A stretch of 23,356 nucleotides of DNA from Candidatus Woesearchaeota archaeon (GCA_023259315.1 JAHFQL010000008.1:1-23356); one strand, 5' to 3'. Counted from the stretch's first letter, positions 15,117 through 21,788 are shown. The notes: generated by a model from the sequence alone, not told the origin. Numbers and translations are program-made.

Positions 15117-15899
15117 TTATTCAAACACTTTCTGCCAGTTCATATAAATGTTATTGATTACTTCAGTCATATCCATCTGCTTGAGCTCTACAATCTTTTT
15201 GTAGCTTTCAACTACAAATGCGGGCTCATTCCGCTGATTTTTATATGGGCTTAAATACGGGCTGTCTGTTTCGCAGAATAATTGAGACAGCGGCACATTT
15301 TTGGCAATATCCTGGAACTGCTGGCTTCTTACAACAATTGTTGGCACTGTTAAGAACCATCCATTATCCGCAATTCTTTTAACAAGAGATTTTTTGCCAG
15401 AAAAGCAATGCATGACAATTTTCTTCAACTTGGAATTCTCAAGAATTTCAATGCACCTTTGCTCTGCTTTCCTTGAATGGACAACAACTGGTTTTTTCAA
15501 TTCTTCTGCAATCCCTATCATTTTTTCAAAATCTTCAATTTGCTGCTTGTCTTCGCCATTGACAAAATCTAGCCCGATTTCGCTTATTGCAACAATATTG
15601 TTTTTGTTTTTTCTGATGAAATCGATTTCTTCGTCGATATCAAAGTCAGAAATTTTTAATTGGTATTCTCCATTTTCAATTTCTTTCTTTAGGGCATTTC
15701 TTGGATAAATTCCCATCGCACACTTCACAATGTCATATTTTTTAGAGAGCTCAAGGCATTTTCTGTTCGTTTCAGGGTTTATGCCATTTGCTATGACGCG
15801 TTTTAAGCCAGAATTTTTTGCCCTATGCACTATTTCTTCTATTTTATCAATCAATAAAGGATGGTCCAAATGGGCATGCACATCAACCAATAGGTTCAT
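15117..15899 (-). CDS. tatD: TatD-family metal-dependent deoxyribonuclease
   Basis: The 260-residue protein shows all TatD motifs: His8 and His10 in VHAHLD, Glu107 in EIGLD, His141 in VHSRKA, His164 in HCFSG and Asp212 in ETDSPYLSP. TatD enzymes are Mg-dependent 3'-5' exonucleases of the amidohydrolase superfamily, implicated in DNA repair and degradation. Length is normal. ATG 15899 is chosen over the TTG at 15911 because the core starts with NLLVDVHAHLD and a minus-strand TATA box lies 26 nt upstream. It is adjacent to, but probably not co-transcribed with, the surface-protein gene, which has its own promoter. Confidence 0.93.
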   Translation of the reverse strand: MNLLVDVHAHLDHPLLIDKIEEIVHRAKNSGLKRVIANGINPETNRKCLELSKKYDIVKCAMGIYPRNALKKEIENGEYQLKISDFDIDEEIDFIRKNKNNIVAISEIGLDFVNGEDKQQIEDFEKMIGIAEELKKPVVVHSRKAEQRCIEILENSKLKKIVMHCFSGKKSLVKRIADNGWFLTVPTIVVRSQQFQDIAKNVPLSQLFCETDSPYLSPYKNQRNEPAFVVESYKKIVELKQMDMTEVINNIYMNWQKVFE

Positions 15900-15920
15900 T
15901 TTTAAGCTCAATTTGATAAG

Positions 15921-15930
15921 ATTTAAATAA
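15921..15930 (-). promoter_or_regulatory. TATA box of the tatD gene
   Basis: Minus-strand TTATTTAAAT lies about 26 nt before ATG 15899. The remaining gap to 16142 is AT-rich and holds no convincing gene. Confidence 0.55.
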
Positions 15931-16142
15931 TTATTGTGTTTACTAGATAAAATGGATACAGTAAGATTTAAAGGAGCATAAAAATTTTTGATAGTTCTTA
16001 ATAGTGTTATTTTATTTTTTAAAAAATATAATTATTGGAATGTCCCTAATGTCAAGGACGAGAAGCACAAGAACATCACTAAATTAAACATTAACGAAAA
16101 ATCCATTAAAAATATAATCAAAATAAAACCATTAATCAAAAA

Positions 16143-17057
16143 ATGAAGCCGGTCAATCACATAAAAATTAAAAAATTGATGAGTGTGAATGAGCTAGTCA
16201 AGGAGATGGGATTAGCCGGAGTTCTGGGTGCTGGCAGGGTGGGAAAAGCTGCTGATATATGCGAAGCGATGATTAAAGACAAAGACTGCAAGGTTTTTCT
16301 TGGAATTGCAGGCCCTCTTGTTCCAGGAGGAATGCGGGAAATAATAATTGGCATGATAGAAAACAAATGGGTAGACGTTGTTGTCACGACAGGTGCTACT
16401 TTAACGCATGATTTAGGGGAAGCACTTGGCTACAGGCATTATCAGGGCAGCGCTGACGCAGATGATGCCGAGCTCCACAAGAAAGGGTTTGACAGAATCT
16501 ACGAGTCTTATATGCCGAATAAAATTTATGAGGGGATGGAAGACTTTATTGCAGAAAATTTTGATAAATTGAAAAATAAAAAATCAATCAGGGAATTCTT
16601 ATGGGAGCTTGGAAGATTGACCCCAAAAAAATCCATACTAAAATCATGTTTTGAAAATAAAATTCCAGTATTCTGTCCTGCAATTTCTGATTCTGGAATT
16701 GGATTGATGGTTTGGGGTCAATTGGCAAAAGGCAAAAGCATTGCAACAAGTGCTTTTGGGGATTTAAAAGAGATAATTGACATTGCATGGACTACAAAAA
16801 AAGCTGGAGTTATTTATTTTGGCGGCGGAGTGCCGAAAAATTACATACAGCAGGCAATGCAGTTTGCAAAGTCAGCTTCTTATGGTGTGCAGATAACAAT
16901 GGACAGGCCTGAGCCAGGCGGTTCTTCCGGAGCAGAATTAAAGGAAGGAATTTCATGGGGCAAGTTAAATCCAAAAGCAAAGTTCGTTGACTTGATTTGT
17001 GATGCAACAATTGCAATGCCAATCATTTATTCTGCTTTGAAGGAAAGGATAAAATAA
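16143..17057 (+). CDS. dys: Deoxyhypusine synthase
   Basis: The 304-residue enzyme matches deoxyhypusine synthase, which transfers the aminobutyl group of spermidine to a lysine of archaeal aIF5A using NAD. Family signatures are present: LGIAGPLVPGGMRE, TTGATLTHDLGEALG, HYQGSADADD, IYFGGGVPKN and the active-site segment EGISWGKL, in which Lys274 is the enzyme-intermediate lysine. The HYQGS...DD form also occurs in deoxyhypusine-synthase-like homospermidine synthases, so that alternative cannot be excluded without alignment. ATG 16143 follows an AAATATAAT box at about 30 nt. It converges on the HAD phosphatase gene. Confidence 0.9.
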   Translation: MKPVNHIKIKKLMSVNELVKEMGLAGVLGAGRVGKAADICEAMIKDKDCKVFLGIAGPLVPGGMREIIIGMIENKWVDVVVTTGATLTHDLGEALGYRHYQGSADADDAELHKKGFDRIYESYMPNKIYEGMEDFIAENFDKLKNKKSIREFLWELGRLTPKKSILKSCFENKIPVFCPAISDSGIGLMVWGQLAKGKSIATSAFGDLKEIIDIAWTTKKAGVIYFGGGVPKNYIQQAMQFAKSASYGVQITMDRPEPGGSSGAELKEGISWGKLNPKAKFVDLICDATIAMPIIYSALKERIK

Positions 17058-17085
17058 ATTTAACAACCAAAATAAAAATAGAAGA

Positions 17086-17742
17086 TTATAAAATAAATTT
17101 TAGAATCTCTCTTAAATCTTTTTTGTCGATACAGACATTGGCAGCTTTTCTTAAATCTTCATGAGTGCAGTTGAACGCAATTCCCAATCCCGCTTCTTGG
17201 ATTATTTTCATATCATTCATGTAATCTCCAACGAAAACGCACTCCTTCAGGCTGATTTTTTCTCTTTCTGCAATTTTTTTAAGGGCCAGGGCTTTTGCAT
17301 CCATATCAAACTCTGTCGCCTGGACTTTGCTTATGTAGCCTTTTTCATCAAAATAAATTCTGCTGATGAACACGTCATCAAAAAATTCATGAAAGTTTGG
17401 AATGAATTTCTCCAAAATAACATTTAAAGAGCCCGATATTACAGCGAGCTTGAATCCTCTTTTTTTCAGCTCATTCAACGTTTCCAGAGCGCCTTCCATC
17501 AGCTTTAAATGGCTTATTGCTTTAAAAAAATCGGATTTTTTTGCATTTTTCTCTTTCCATAAGTTTATGTCATGCTCTGCCCACTGAAGGTAAGTTATCT
17601 CGCCATCAAAGAATTTCTTTTTAGCATCTTCCCTTCTGTGCCTGTCAGTTTGAAAATAATCATGAAAGACCTGCCATGAGAATTTCACGTTGTCTATTAA
17701 AGTGCCATCTACATCAAAACAGACAAGCTTGTATTTAGCCAT
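17086..17742 (-). CDS. HAD-superfamily phosphatase, SerB-like
   Basis: The 218-residue protein has the four HAD motifs: Asp10/Asp12 in FDVDGT, Ser103 in VISGS, a lysine near 150-155 in DAKALALKK, and VGDYMNDMK with Asp173 and Asp177. The helical cap inserted after motif I is of the type seen in phosphoserine phosphatases, so SerB-like activity on a small phosphomonoester is likely, though serine biosynthesis genes are not nearby. The start at ATG 17742 is supported by a minus-strand TATA box about 27 nt upstream. It is convergent with the deoxyhypusine synthase gene. Confidence 0.87.
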   Translation of the reverse strand: MAKYKLVCFDVDGTLIDNVKFSWQVFHDYFQTDRHRREDAKKKFFDGEITYLQWAEHDINLWKEKNAKKSDFFKAISHLKLMEGALETLNELKKRGFKLAVISGSLNVILEKFIPNFHEFFDDVFISRIYFDEKGYISKVQATEFDMDAKALALKKIAEREKISLKECVFVGDYMNDMKIIQEAGLGIAFNCTHEDLRKAANVCIDKKDLREILKFIL

Positions 17743-17763
17743 TTTAGATAGAAATTAGTCAAT

Positions 17764-17773
17764 TAATTTAAAC
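17764..17773 (-). promoter_or_regulatory. TATA box of the HAD phosphatase gene
   Basis: Minus-strand GTTTAAATTA is centred about 27 nt before ATG 17742. Confidence 0.5.
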
Positions 17774-17790
17774 CTTATCACTTATTTTAG

Positions 17791-18102
17791 CTAACAGTGT
17801 TTTCCAAAGTCGTCTTTCATGTCGTAGAAAATTTCGCAAAATTTTTTGGTTGCAACAGCAAGTTCTTTCCTGCCTTTCTTAGTGAGTTTATACTTTTTTG
17901 TTTTGCCGCTGTTCTTGATTTCCTCTATGAATCTGTTTTCATTCAGAGCTTTTAAAACTGGATAAATTGTTCCAGGGCTAGGCTTGGTGCCTTTTCTCTT
18001 CTTTATTTCCTGCCTGATGTCCTCCCCGGACATATTTTTTTTGCTTATCAGCTTCAGGACTATGAAAGTCAAGAATCCTCTCATATCGCAGCATGTTTTC
18101 AT
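17791..18102 (-). CDS. PadR-family winged-helix transcriptional regulator
   Basis: The 103-residue protein has the PadR core: FLTFIVLKLISKKNMSGEDI, then KPSPGTIYPVLKALNENRFI as recognition helix and wing, and YKLTKKGRKEL. PadR proteins are usually dimeric repressors answering to small molecules or metals. Unusual features are cysteines near both ends: MKTCCDMRG at the start, KKFC near residue 88 and KHC at the C-terminus. A thiol- or metal-responsive switch is therefore plausible (inference). A minus-strand TATA box lies 27 nt upstream. Beyond it two TATCG-N6-CGATA repeats separate this gene from a divergent Cys-Cys micro-ORF, suggesting autoregulation and control of that transcript. Confidence 0.9.
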   Translation of the reverse strand: MKTCCDMRGFLTFIVLKLISKKNMSGEDIRQEIKKRKGTKPSPGTIYPVLKALNENRFIEEIKNSGKTKKYKLTKKGRKELAVATKKFCEIFYDMKDDFGKHC

Positions 18103-18122
18103 AATAAAACAAAAACTATATT

Positions 18123-18134
18123 AAGTATATATAT
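18123..18134 (-). promoter_or_regulatory. TATA box of the PadR gene
   Basis: Minus-strand ATATATATACTT is centred about 27 nt upstream of ATG 18102. The first operator-like repeat lies about 25 bp further upstream. Confidence 0.55.
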
Positions 18135-18157
18135 TTTTCTTGTTGTTTCCATTGCTC

Positions 18158-18179
18158 ATATATCGTAAAACCGATATAT
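18158..18179. promoter_or_regulatory. Operator-like inverted repeat 1
   Basis: ATATATCG-N6-CGATATAT is a perfect 8-bp inverted repeat with a 6-bp spacer (TAAAAC). It is the first of two copies in the divergent promoter region, a likely PadR dimer site. Confidence 0.65.
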
Positions 18180-18190
18180 TTATATATTAG
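18180..18190 (+). promoter_or_regulatory. Possible TATA box of the Cys-Cys micro-ORF
   Basis: TTATATATTAG lies between the two operator-like repeats and would start transcription near 18210. Binding at the repeats would flank this box. A second AT-rich box at 18207-18217 is too close to the ORF for a leader with an SD. Confidence 0.4.
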
Positions 18191-18206
18191 TATCGCATAA
18201 CCGATA
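18191..18206. promoter_or_regulatory. Operator-like inverted repeat 2
   Basis: TATCG-N6-CGATA (spacer CATAAC) repeats the core of the first site. The centres are 30 bp apart, close to three helical turns, so two dimers could bind the same face of the DNA. Confidence 0.65.
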
Positions 18207-18233
18207 TTTTATATATAAATGGAGGCTGCAAAA

Positions 18234-18266
18234 ATGAAAAAAGGCAAAGAAAAAGGCTGTTGTTAA
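18234..18266 (+). CDS. Cys-Cys micro-ORF (10 aa)
   Basis: The ORF reads MKKGKEKGCC followed by TAA. It is preceded by GGAGG at 18221-18225, 8 nt before the ATG, the clearest SD of this strength in the region. An in-frame ATG at 18219 would give 15 residues (MEAAK added) but would put the SD inside the ORF. The peptide is basic and ends in two cysteines. It is divergent from a PadR regulator with its own Cys-Cys, shares the paired operator region, and is followed by a T-rich terminator-like stretch. It may be a thiol/metal-binding peptide, a leader peptide sensing cysteine, or part of a small RNA. Reality as a coding gene is unproven. Confidence 0.45.
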   Translation: MKKGKEKGCC

Positions 18267-18268
18267 TT

Positions 18269-18313
18269 AATTTTTGAATTTTTTATTTTTTATTATATTT
18301 TTTTGTTTTATTT
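18269..18313 (+). terminator. T-rich putative terminator after the micro-ORF
   Basis: Repeated T runs (TTTTTGAATTTTTTATTTTTT and a following T7) directly follow the micro-ORF and could end a transcript of about 90 nt. Confidence 0.4.
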
Positions 18314-18324
18314 ATTGTTATTAG

Positions 18325-18338
18325 CAGTTTAAAAACTG
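18325..18338. promoter_or_regulatory. Palindrome CAGTTT-AA-AAACTG before the HExxH gene
   Basis: Perfect 6-bp arms surround AA and include a TTTAAAAA box 12-26 nt before ATG 18351. A GAGG follows at 18341. It may be an operator over the promoter; it is too tight to form a stable hairpin. Confidence 0.35.
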
Positions 18339-18350
18339 ACGAGGCTTTAA

Positions 18351-18848
18351 ATGGAATATGAAAAAGAGCTGAAAAATGCAAAGACATTTGCCGACATATT
18401 TGAGGTAGTCAAGCAAATGGTGATGGAACATCTTGGAACAGAGCAAGCTGGGTTAATGGTGGGGGTTACAGATTTAGGCGCCCATGCGCAAGGTTTTATT
18501 GGCGCGTTTTATTCCTTGAATTCAAATATGATAATCATCAACAAAAGGCCCTTGGCGAGAATATTGCAGACAAATCCTTCATTGTACAATTATTATCTTT
18601 TCCACGTCATGCTTCATGAGTATGTTCATTCAATAGGCTCTTATGATGAAGCCCAAACCAGGCAGCTTGTCTATGAGGTAAGCGAGCATTATTTTGGAGC
18701 CGGGCATATAGTTGCGCAGCTGGCTTCAAATATAGAAAAGTTTATGCCGAGCTTAACATATCCAATTAAAGGTTATATGCCGCCGCAGGACATTAACATA
18801 GAGTTTGTCAAGGGGATTGACAGAAAAAATACAAATTATATAAATTAA
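18351..18848 (+). CDS. HExxH-motif protein, putative metalloprotease-like
   Basis: The 165-residue cytoplasmic protein carries HEYVH at residues 89-93 within a helix (FHVMLHEYVHSIGSYDE), the zinc-binding signature of many metallopeptidases. Further acidic and His residues follow in DEAQTRQLVYEVSEH, any of which could be the third ligand. No signal peptide is present. I do not recognise a named family, so peptidase activity is inferred only from the motif. It is probably the first gene of a run with the nitroreductase (15 nt later) and the rhodanese. GAGG sits 6 nt before ATG 18351. Confidence 0.75.
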   Translation: MEYEKELKNAKTFADIFEVVKQMVMEHLGTEQAGLMVGVTDLGAHAQGFIGAFYSLNSNMIIINKRPLARILQTNPSLYNYYLFHVMLHEYVHSIGSYDEAQTRQLVYEVSEHYFGAGHIVAQLASNIEKFMPSLTYPIKGYMPPQDINIEFVKGIDRKNTNYIN

Positions 18849-18852
18849 ATAA

Positions 18853-18858
18853 AGGTGA
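18853..18858 (+). promoter_or_regulatory. Shine-Dalgarno deciding the nitroreductase start
   Basis: AGGTGA lies 5 nt before ATG 18864 and overlaps the alternative GTG at 18855, so the ATG is the likely start. Confidence 0.65.
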
Positions 18859-18863
18859 AATCC

Positions 18864-19469
18864 ATGGAATTCGAAAAAATAGTTCATGAAAGATATGCAA
18901 CAAAATTATTTGATGGCAAGAGAATACCAGATGCAAAAGTAAACAAATTATTAGAAATGATAAGGTTTGCGCCTTCCTCTTTTAATATACAGCCGTGGAA
19001 AATAATTGTAGTAACCGACCACGAGCTTAAAGAAAAACTTTCGCCTTTATCATGGAACCAGCCTCAAATAAAAGCTTGCTCACACTTGCTTGTATTTTGC
19101 GCAGACAAGGACATTGCAGGAAATATTGACAAGCTTGAAAAGCTGATGATTAAATCCGGCGCTAAGCATGAAGACATCAAGCATTACATAAGCATGATGT
19201 GGGATTTTGAAAAAAATTTAAGTGATGAGCAGAAATTATCGTGGGCGCAGAGGCAGACGTACCTTGCTCTAGGAAATGCGCTCAATGGAGCTAAATCCTT
19301 AGGTTTTGATTCATGCCCAATGGAAGGTTTTGATCCAAAAGCATATGCAAAAATTCTTAAATTGCCGGAAAATTTAGTGCCGACAGCATTGTGCCCGATT
19401 GGCTACGCAATCGATAATCCAACGCCAAAATTGCGTTTTCCAGATGAAGAAATATTTATGTATAATTAA
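18864..19469 (+). CDS. Nitroreductase-family NAD(P)H:FMN oxidoreductase
   Basis: The 201-residue protein shows the family pattern: an N-terminal ERYATKLFDGKRI FMN-contact segment, the APSSFNIQPWKIIVV motif near residues 36-50, and a C-terminal CPIGYA...KLRFPDEEIF segment. Such FMN enzymes reduce nitroaromatics, quinones or other acceptors with NAD(P)H; the physiological substrate is not predictable. An SD, AGGTGA, supports the start and suggests translation from an internal position of a polycistronic mRNA with the upstream HExxH gene. The rhodanese follows after 30 nt. Together with the Cys-rich PadR locus just upstream, a redox/thiol context is possible. Confidence 0.9.
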   Translation: MEFEKIVHERYATKLFDGKRIPDAKVNKLLEMIRFAPSSFNIQPWKIIVVTDHELKEKLSPLSWNQPQIKACSHLLVFCADKDIAGNIDKLEKLMIKSGAKHEDIKHYISMMWDFEKNLSDEQKLSWAQRQTYLALGNALNGAKSLGFDSCPMEGFDPKAYAKILKLPENLVPTALCPIGYAIDNPTPKLRFPDEEIFMYN

Positions 19470-19499
19470 AAAGTCAAAAAATAAAAATCGAGCTTGAAA

Positions 19500-19829
19500 A
19501 TGGCAAAAATAAAATTTTTAACTTTGGATGGATTGCTTGAGATGCAAACCAACAATGAGAAATTTAAGCTGGTTGAAGTCTTGAGTGAGGACAGCTTCAA
19601 GCAGGGCCACATACCAAAAGCAATAAACATACCAGTTGACCAGTTAGAAAAAGTTGCAAAAAATAAACTGAAAAAAACAGACAAGATTGTTGTCTACTGT
19701 GCGAGTTATACGTGCCATGCAAGCACAAATGCAGCCAAAATACTGCTTAATATGGGATTCAAAAATGTGCTGGACTTCAAAGGAAGCAAAAAGACATGGG
19801 TCGATGCTGGATTTGAGTTGGAAAAATAA
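19500..19829 (+). CDS. Single-domain rhodanese-like sulfurtransferase
   Basis: The 109-residue protein has a complete rhodanese fold: LVEVLSEDSFKQGHIPKAINIP, then the active-site loop YCASYTCHAST with Cys67 as the likely persulfide carrier and Cys72 a second cysteine in the loop, and a C-terminal VLDFKGSKKTWVDAGFELEK. Rhodaneses move sulfane sulfur from thiosulfate or protein persulfides to thiol acceptors. ATG 19500 is preferred to TTG 19494, as only a Met-Lys would be added. It probably ends the operon started at 18351; a tRNA-Arg on the opposite strand follows immediately. Confidence 0.92.
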   Translation: MAKIKFLTLDGLLEMQTNNEKFKLVEVLSEDSFKQGHIPKAINIPVDQLEKVAKNKLKKTDKIVVYCASYTCHASTNAAKILLNMGFKNVLDFKGSKKTWVDAGFELEK

Positions 19830-19846
19830 ATTCTTGTTTTATTAAA

Positions 19847-19940
19847 TGCCCCTGCGGGGAATTGAACCCCGATCTCAAGGTTTCTGCTAAAAAATAATTT
19901 TACCGCAACCTCGCGTTCTGATCCGTTATACTACAGGAGC
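19847..19940 (-). tRNA. tRNA-Arg(GCG) with a 21-nt intron
   Basis: The minus strand folds as a tRNA: acceptor GCUCCUG/CAGGGGC with A73, anticodon stem CGAGG/CCUUG, loop UUGCGGA after splicing (anticodon GCG, forward 19906-19904), T stem CGGGG/CCCCG and T loop UUCAAUU. GG is present in the D loop; one D-stem pair is a mismatch. Removing 21 nt at position 37/38 leaves a 73-nt tRNA. GCG reads CGC/CGU arginine codons. CCA is not encoded. A TATA box lies at 19968-19976 on the same strand. Confidence 0.88.
19882..19902 (-). other. Intron of tRNA-Arg(GCG), position 37/38
   Basis: The 21-nt A/U-rich insertion can form a near-canonical bulge-helix-bulge: exon UUGC pairs with GCAG near the intron's 3' end, the 3' bulge is AAA, and UAAAA/UUUUA forms the inner helix. 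The 5' bulge appears as two rather than three bases. Confidence 0.75.
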
Positions 19941-19967
19941 AAAATGATTAAAGATTAAGGATATTTA

Positions 19968-19976
19968 TTTATAAAG
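19968..19976 (-). promoter_or_regulatory. TATA box of tRNA-Arg
   Basis: Minus-strand CTTTATAAA lies about 32 nt before the mature 5' end. Confidence 0.55.
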
Positions 19977-20000
19977 TTTTGTTAAAGAATTAATGTATAA

Positions 20001-20065
20001 GCGAGGCTGAGCGGTATGGAAAAAAAGCGAAGCCGAGCACAAGAATATGTGAGCGAAGCGAATGG
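20001..20065. repeat. Cluster of GCGAAGC/GCGAGGC-type direct repeats
   Basis: GCGAGGCTGAGCG (20001-20013) is followed 26 bp later by GCGAAGCCGAGCA (20027-20039) and then by GAGCGAAGCGAATGG (20051-20065). The block is markedly richer in G+C than the AT-rich flanks and lies in a gene-free gap. It contains no initiated ORF of note. Confidence 0.5.
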
Positions 20066-20190
20066 ATTGAATTTTTCAATAATATTTATTTAAATAATTT
20101 TTACAAAATTTAATATTATTTTTACTGTTTGCTGTGACAATAGAGCATTTCCAATAACGTAAATTTCAATCGATTTTAAAAATATAAAAT

Positions 20191-21747
20191 TCATTCTCCC
20201 CAATCCCTCAGGCTTATTTGCCCCTTCCTCTTGTTTTCAGGCACTTCTATTTGCTCTTGTCCAATCTGCTTCTTGATGCCCAATGCAACTTTTTCTCCCA
20301 GAATTTGAACTAGGGTTGTCAAGTCTATATTTTTTAAATCTTTTACATCCCTTATTCTGTTCCTGAACAAAATTCTTGCTCTTACCCTTCCAATGTTTTC
20401 CAGTCTTACCAATGGCAGCAGCTCTTCTTTAATGCCATACTTCAATCTTAACCTTAGTTTTACAATTTCTTTTCTTAATGATTGGTAATGCATTATCCTG
20501 CACATTTCTTCAGTTGCGTAAAGCAGCCAGTCGGCAATTTCAAGCTTGGCCCTTAATTCGCCGGGTCTTGTGTTGTATTCTTCAAGCAAAAATTCTTCAT
20601 CCTGCTCGCTAATCCAATGATTAAACATTAAAGCAGTTTTAACAGAATTCAAAAAATCTTCGTACTCTGGCTCATACATCGAAGGCTCATGCTCAAGAAT
20701 AAAATCGCTGAATTCAAGCATTGTCTCTTGTATCTTGTCATACTCCCTTATGCCAACTTTCAGCAAAGGCCTTATCTCCAAAGTGTGGGATATTGCCTGC
20801 AGGAATGAAAATGCATCAATTTTTTTATCGCTGGCATTTCTCATGCATGTGATTATAAAATAAGCGGTTAAAGGGTCAATGTAGAGCTCAGCAACTCGCT
20901 TGCCTATTAATGTTGTTTTAAACTTTTCATCTTCAATTTCATTTGCGCTTGAAAATTCATCCCCGGAGCGCATTATGAATTCCCATTCATCAAGCAAATC
21001 AATGACCTTGCTTATTGTTGCATGCAGCCTTCTTAAATCCTTGAATTGGTAGGCATAAAATGTCTTGTCAAAGAAATCAAAAAGCTGTTTTTTTGTTGTT
21101 GTAAAATTGGCAGCTATTAAAGATAAAACATAAGTTCTAAGAACAGGCTCGACTGCAAGCTTTGAATAGATGTCTTCTGGCGTTCCATTCAAGTATCTTT
21201 CTACTATTTTTTCTTTCTCTCCATTTGTCAATGCAATTGCAAGCGCCTGCCCTTCCTTGTCGTAATTTGGCCTGCCGGCTCTGCCGGACATCTGCATGTA
21301 ATCCAAAACAGGAATCCATGTCAGTCCATGCATTGTATATCTTTTCAAGTCCTTTATTATAGCCCTATAAGCAGGCAGGTCAACTCCATAAGCAAGCGTT
21401 GGCGTGCAGCAGATTATTTTTATTGCCCCATTCCTGAAATTATCTTCAATAGCATTTTTTTGCTTGTCAACCAAGCCAGCATGATGGAAAGCAATTCCTT
21501 TTTTCAAGCAGAAAGCTAGCCGTTCGCATTGCTTTGTTGGCCTTGACAAAACATTTAATGCGTCATCTGCCAATTTTTTATATGCTTCATTATCGCTCTT
21601 GATTTTCTTTGAGATTTCCTCAGCCGTTTTCTCAGCAGATTTTTTTGTACTAGAAAATATCAGCGCCTGTTTTCCAATCTTTATTGTGTCCAATGCAATG
21701 TTGAGTATGGCGCTGTCAAATTCGTCATCAAGCTTAATCGATTTCAT
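20191..21747 (-). CDS. Ski2/Hel308-like helicase lacking the RecA1 domain
   Basis: The 518-residue protein equals the C-terminal part of Hel308-type repair helicases. It begins at the RecA2 fold (KQALIFSSTKKSAEKTAEEI), with FHHAGL, motif V TPTLAYGVDLPA at 115-126 and motif VI QMSGRAGRP at 152-160. Winged-helix and ratchet regions follow, and a terminal helix-hairpin-helix-like segment contains ENIGRVRARILF. The whole RecA1 domain, with Walker A, DEAD-box and motifs Ia-III, is missing and is not encoded in the adjacent upstream sequence. ATG 21747 is preceded by its own TATA box at leaderless distance, so this looks like a deliberate gene start rather than a recent truncation. It could be half of a split helicase or have lost ATPase function. 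Confidence 0.85.
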   Translation of the reverse strand: MKSIKLDDEFDSAILNIALDTIKIGKQALIFSSTKKSAEKTAEEISKKIKSDNEAYKKLADDALNVLSRPTKQCERLAFCLKKGIAFHHAGLVDKQKNAIEDNFRNGAIKIICCTPTLAYGVDLPAYRAIIKDLKRYTMHGLTWIPVLDYMQMSGRAGRPNYDKEGQALAIALTNGEKEKIVERYLNGTPEDIYSKLAVEPVLRTYVLSLIAANFTTTKKQLFDFFDKTFYAYQFKDLRRLHATISKVIDLLDEWEFIMRSGDEFSSANEIEDEKFKTTLIGKRVAELYIDPLTAYFIITCMRNASDKKIDAFSFLQAISHTLEIRPLLKVGIREYDKIQETMLEFSDFILEHEPSMYEPEYEDFLNSVKTALMFNHWISEQDEEFLLEEYNTRPGELRAKLEIADWLLYATEEMCRIMHYQSLRKEIVKLRLRLKYGIKEELLPLVRLENIGRVRARILFRNRIRDVKDLKNIDLTTLVQILGEKVALGIKKQIGQEQIEVPENKRKGQISLRDWGE

Positions 21748-21769
21748 AATACTCAAGAAGGAAAGGTGG

Positions 21770-21778
21770 TTTATAAAG
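21770..21778 (-). promoter_or_regulatory. TATA box of the RecA1-less helicase gene
   Basis: Minus-strand TCTTTATAA is centred about 27 nt before ATG 21747. It lies between the stop of the 74-aa gene and the helicase start, and supports independent expression of the shortened helicase. Confidence 0.6.
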
Positions 21779-21788
21779 ATTGTTGAAA

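Noticed and set aside
16040..16087. Short Ser/Arg ORF (ATG at 16040)
   Set aside because: Only 15 codons, no SD, no promoter spacing; not supportable.
15988..16146. TTG-started 52-codon ORF overlapping the deoxyhypusine synthase start, with GGAGC upstream
   Set aside because: Composition is what AT-rich noncoding DNA gives (Lys, Asn, Ile). An in-frame stop separates it from the upstream ATG, and the synthase has its own TATA-like box inside it.
18219..18233. Five-codon N-terminal extension of the Cys-Cys micro-ORF
   Set aside because: It would place the GGAGG SD inside the coding region; the shorter form is preferred, though not proven.
20027..20100. Open frame through the repeat cluster near tRNA-Arg
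   Set aside because: No start codon in frame and no homology; read as noncoding repeat.
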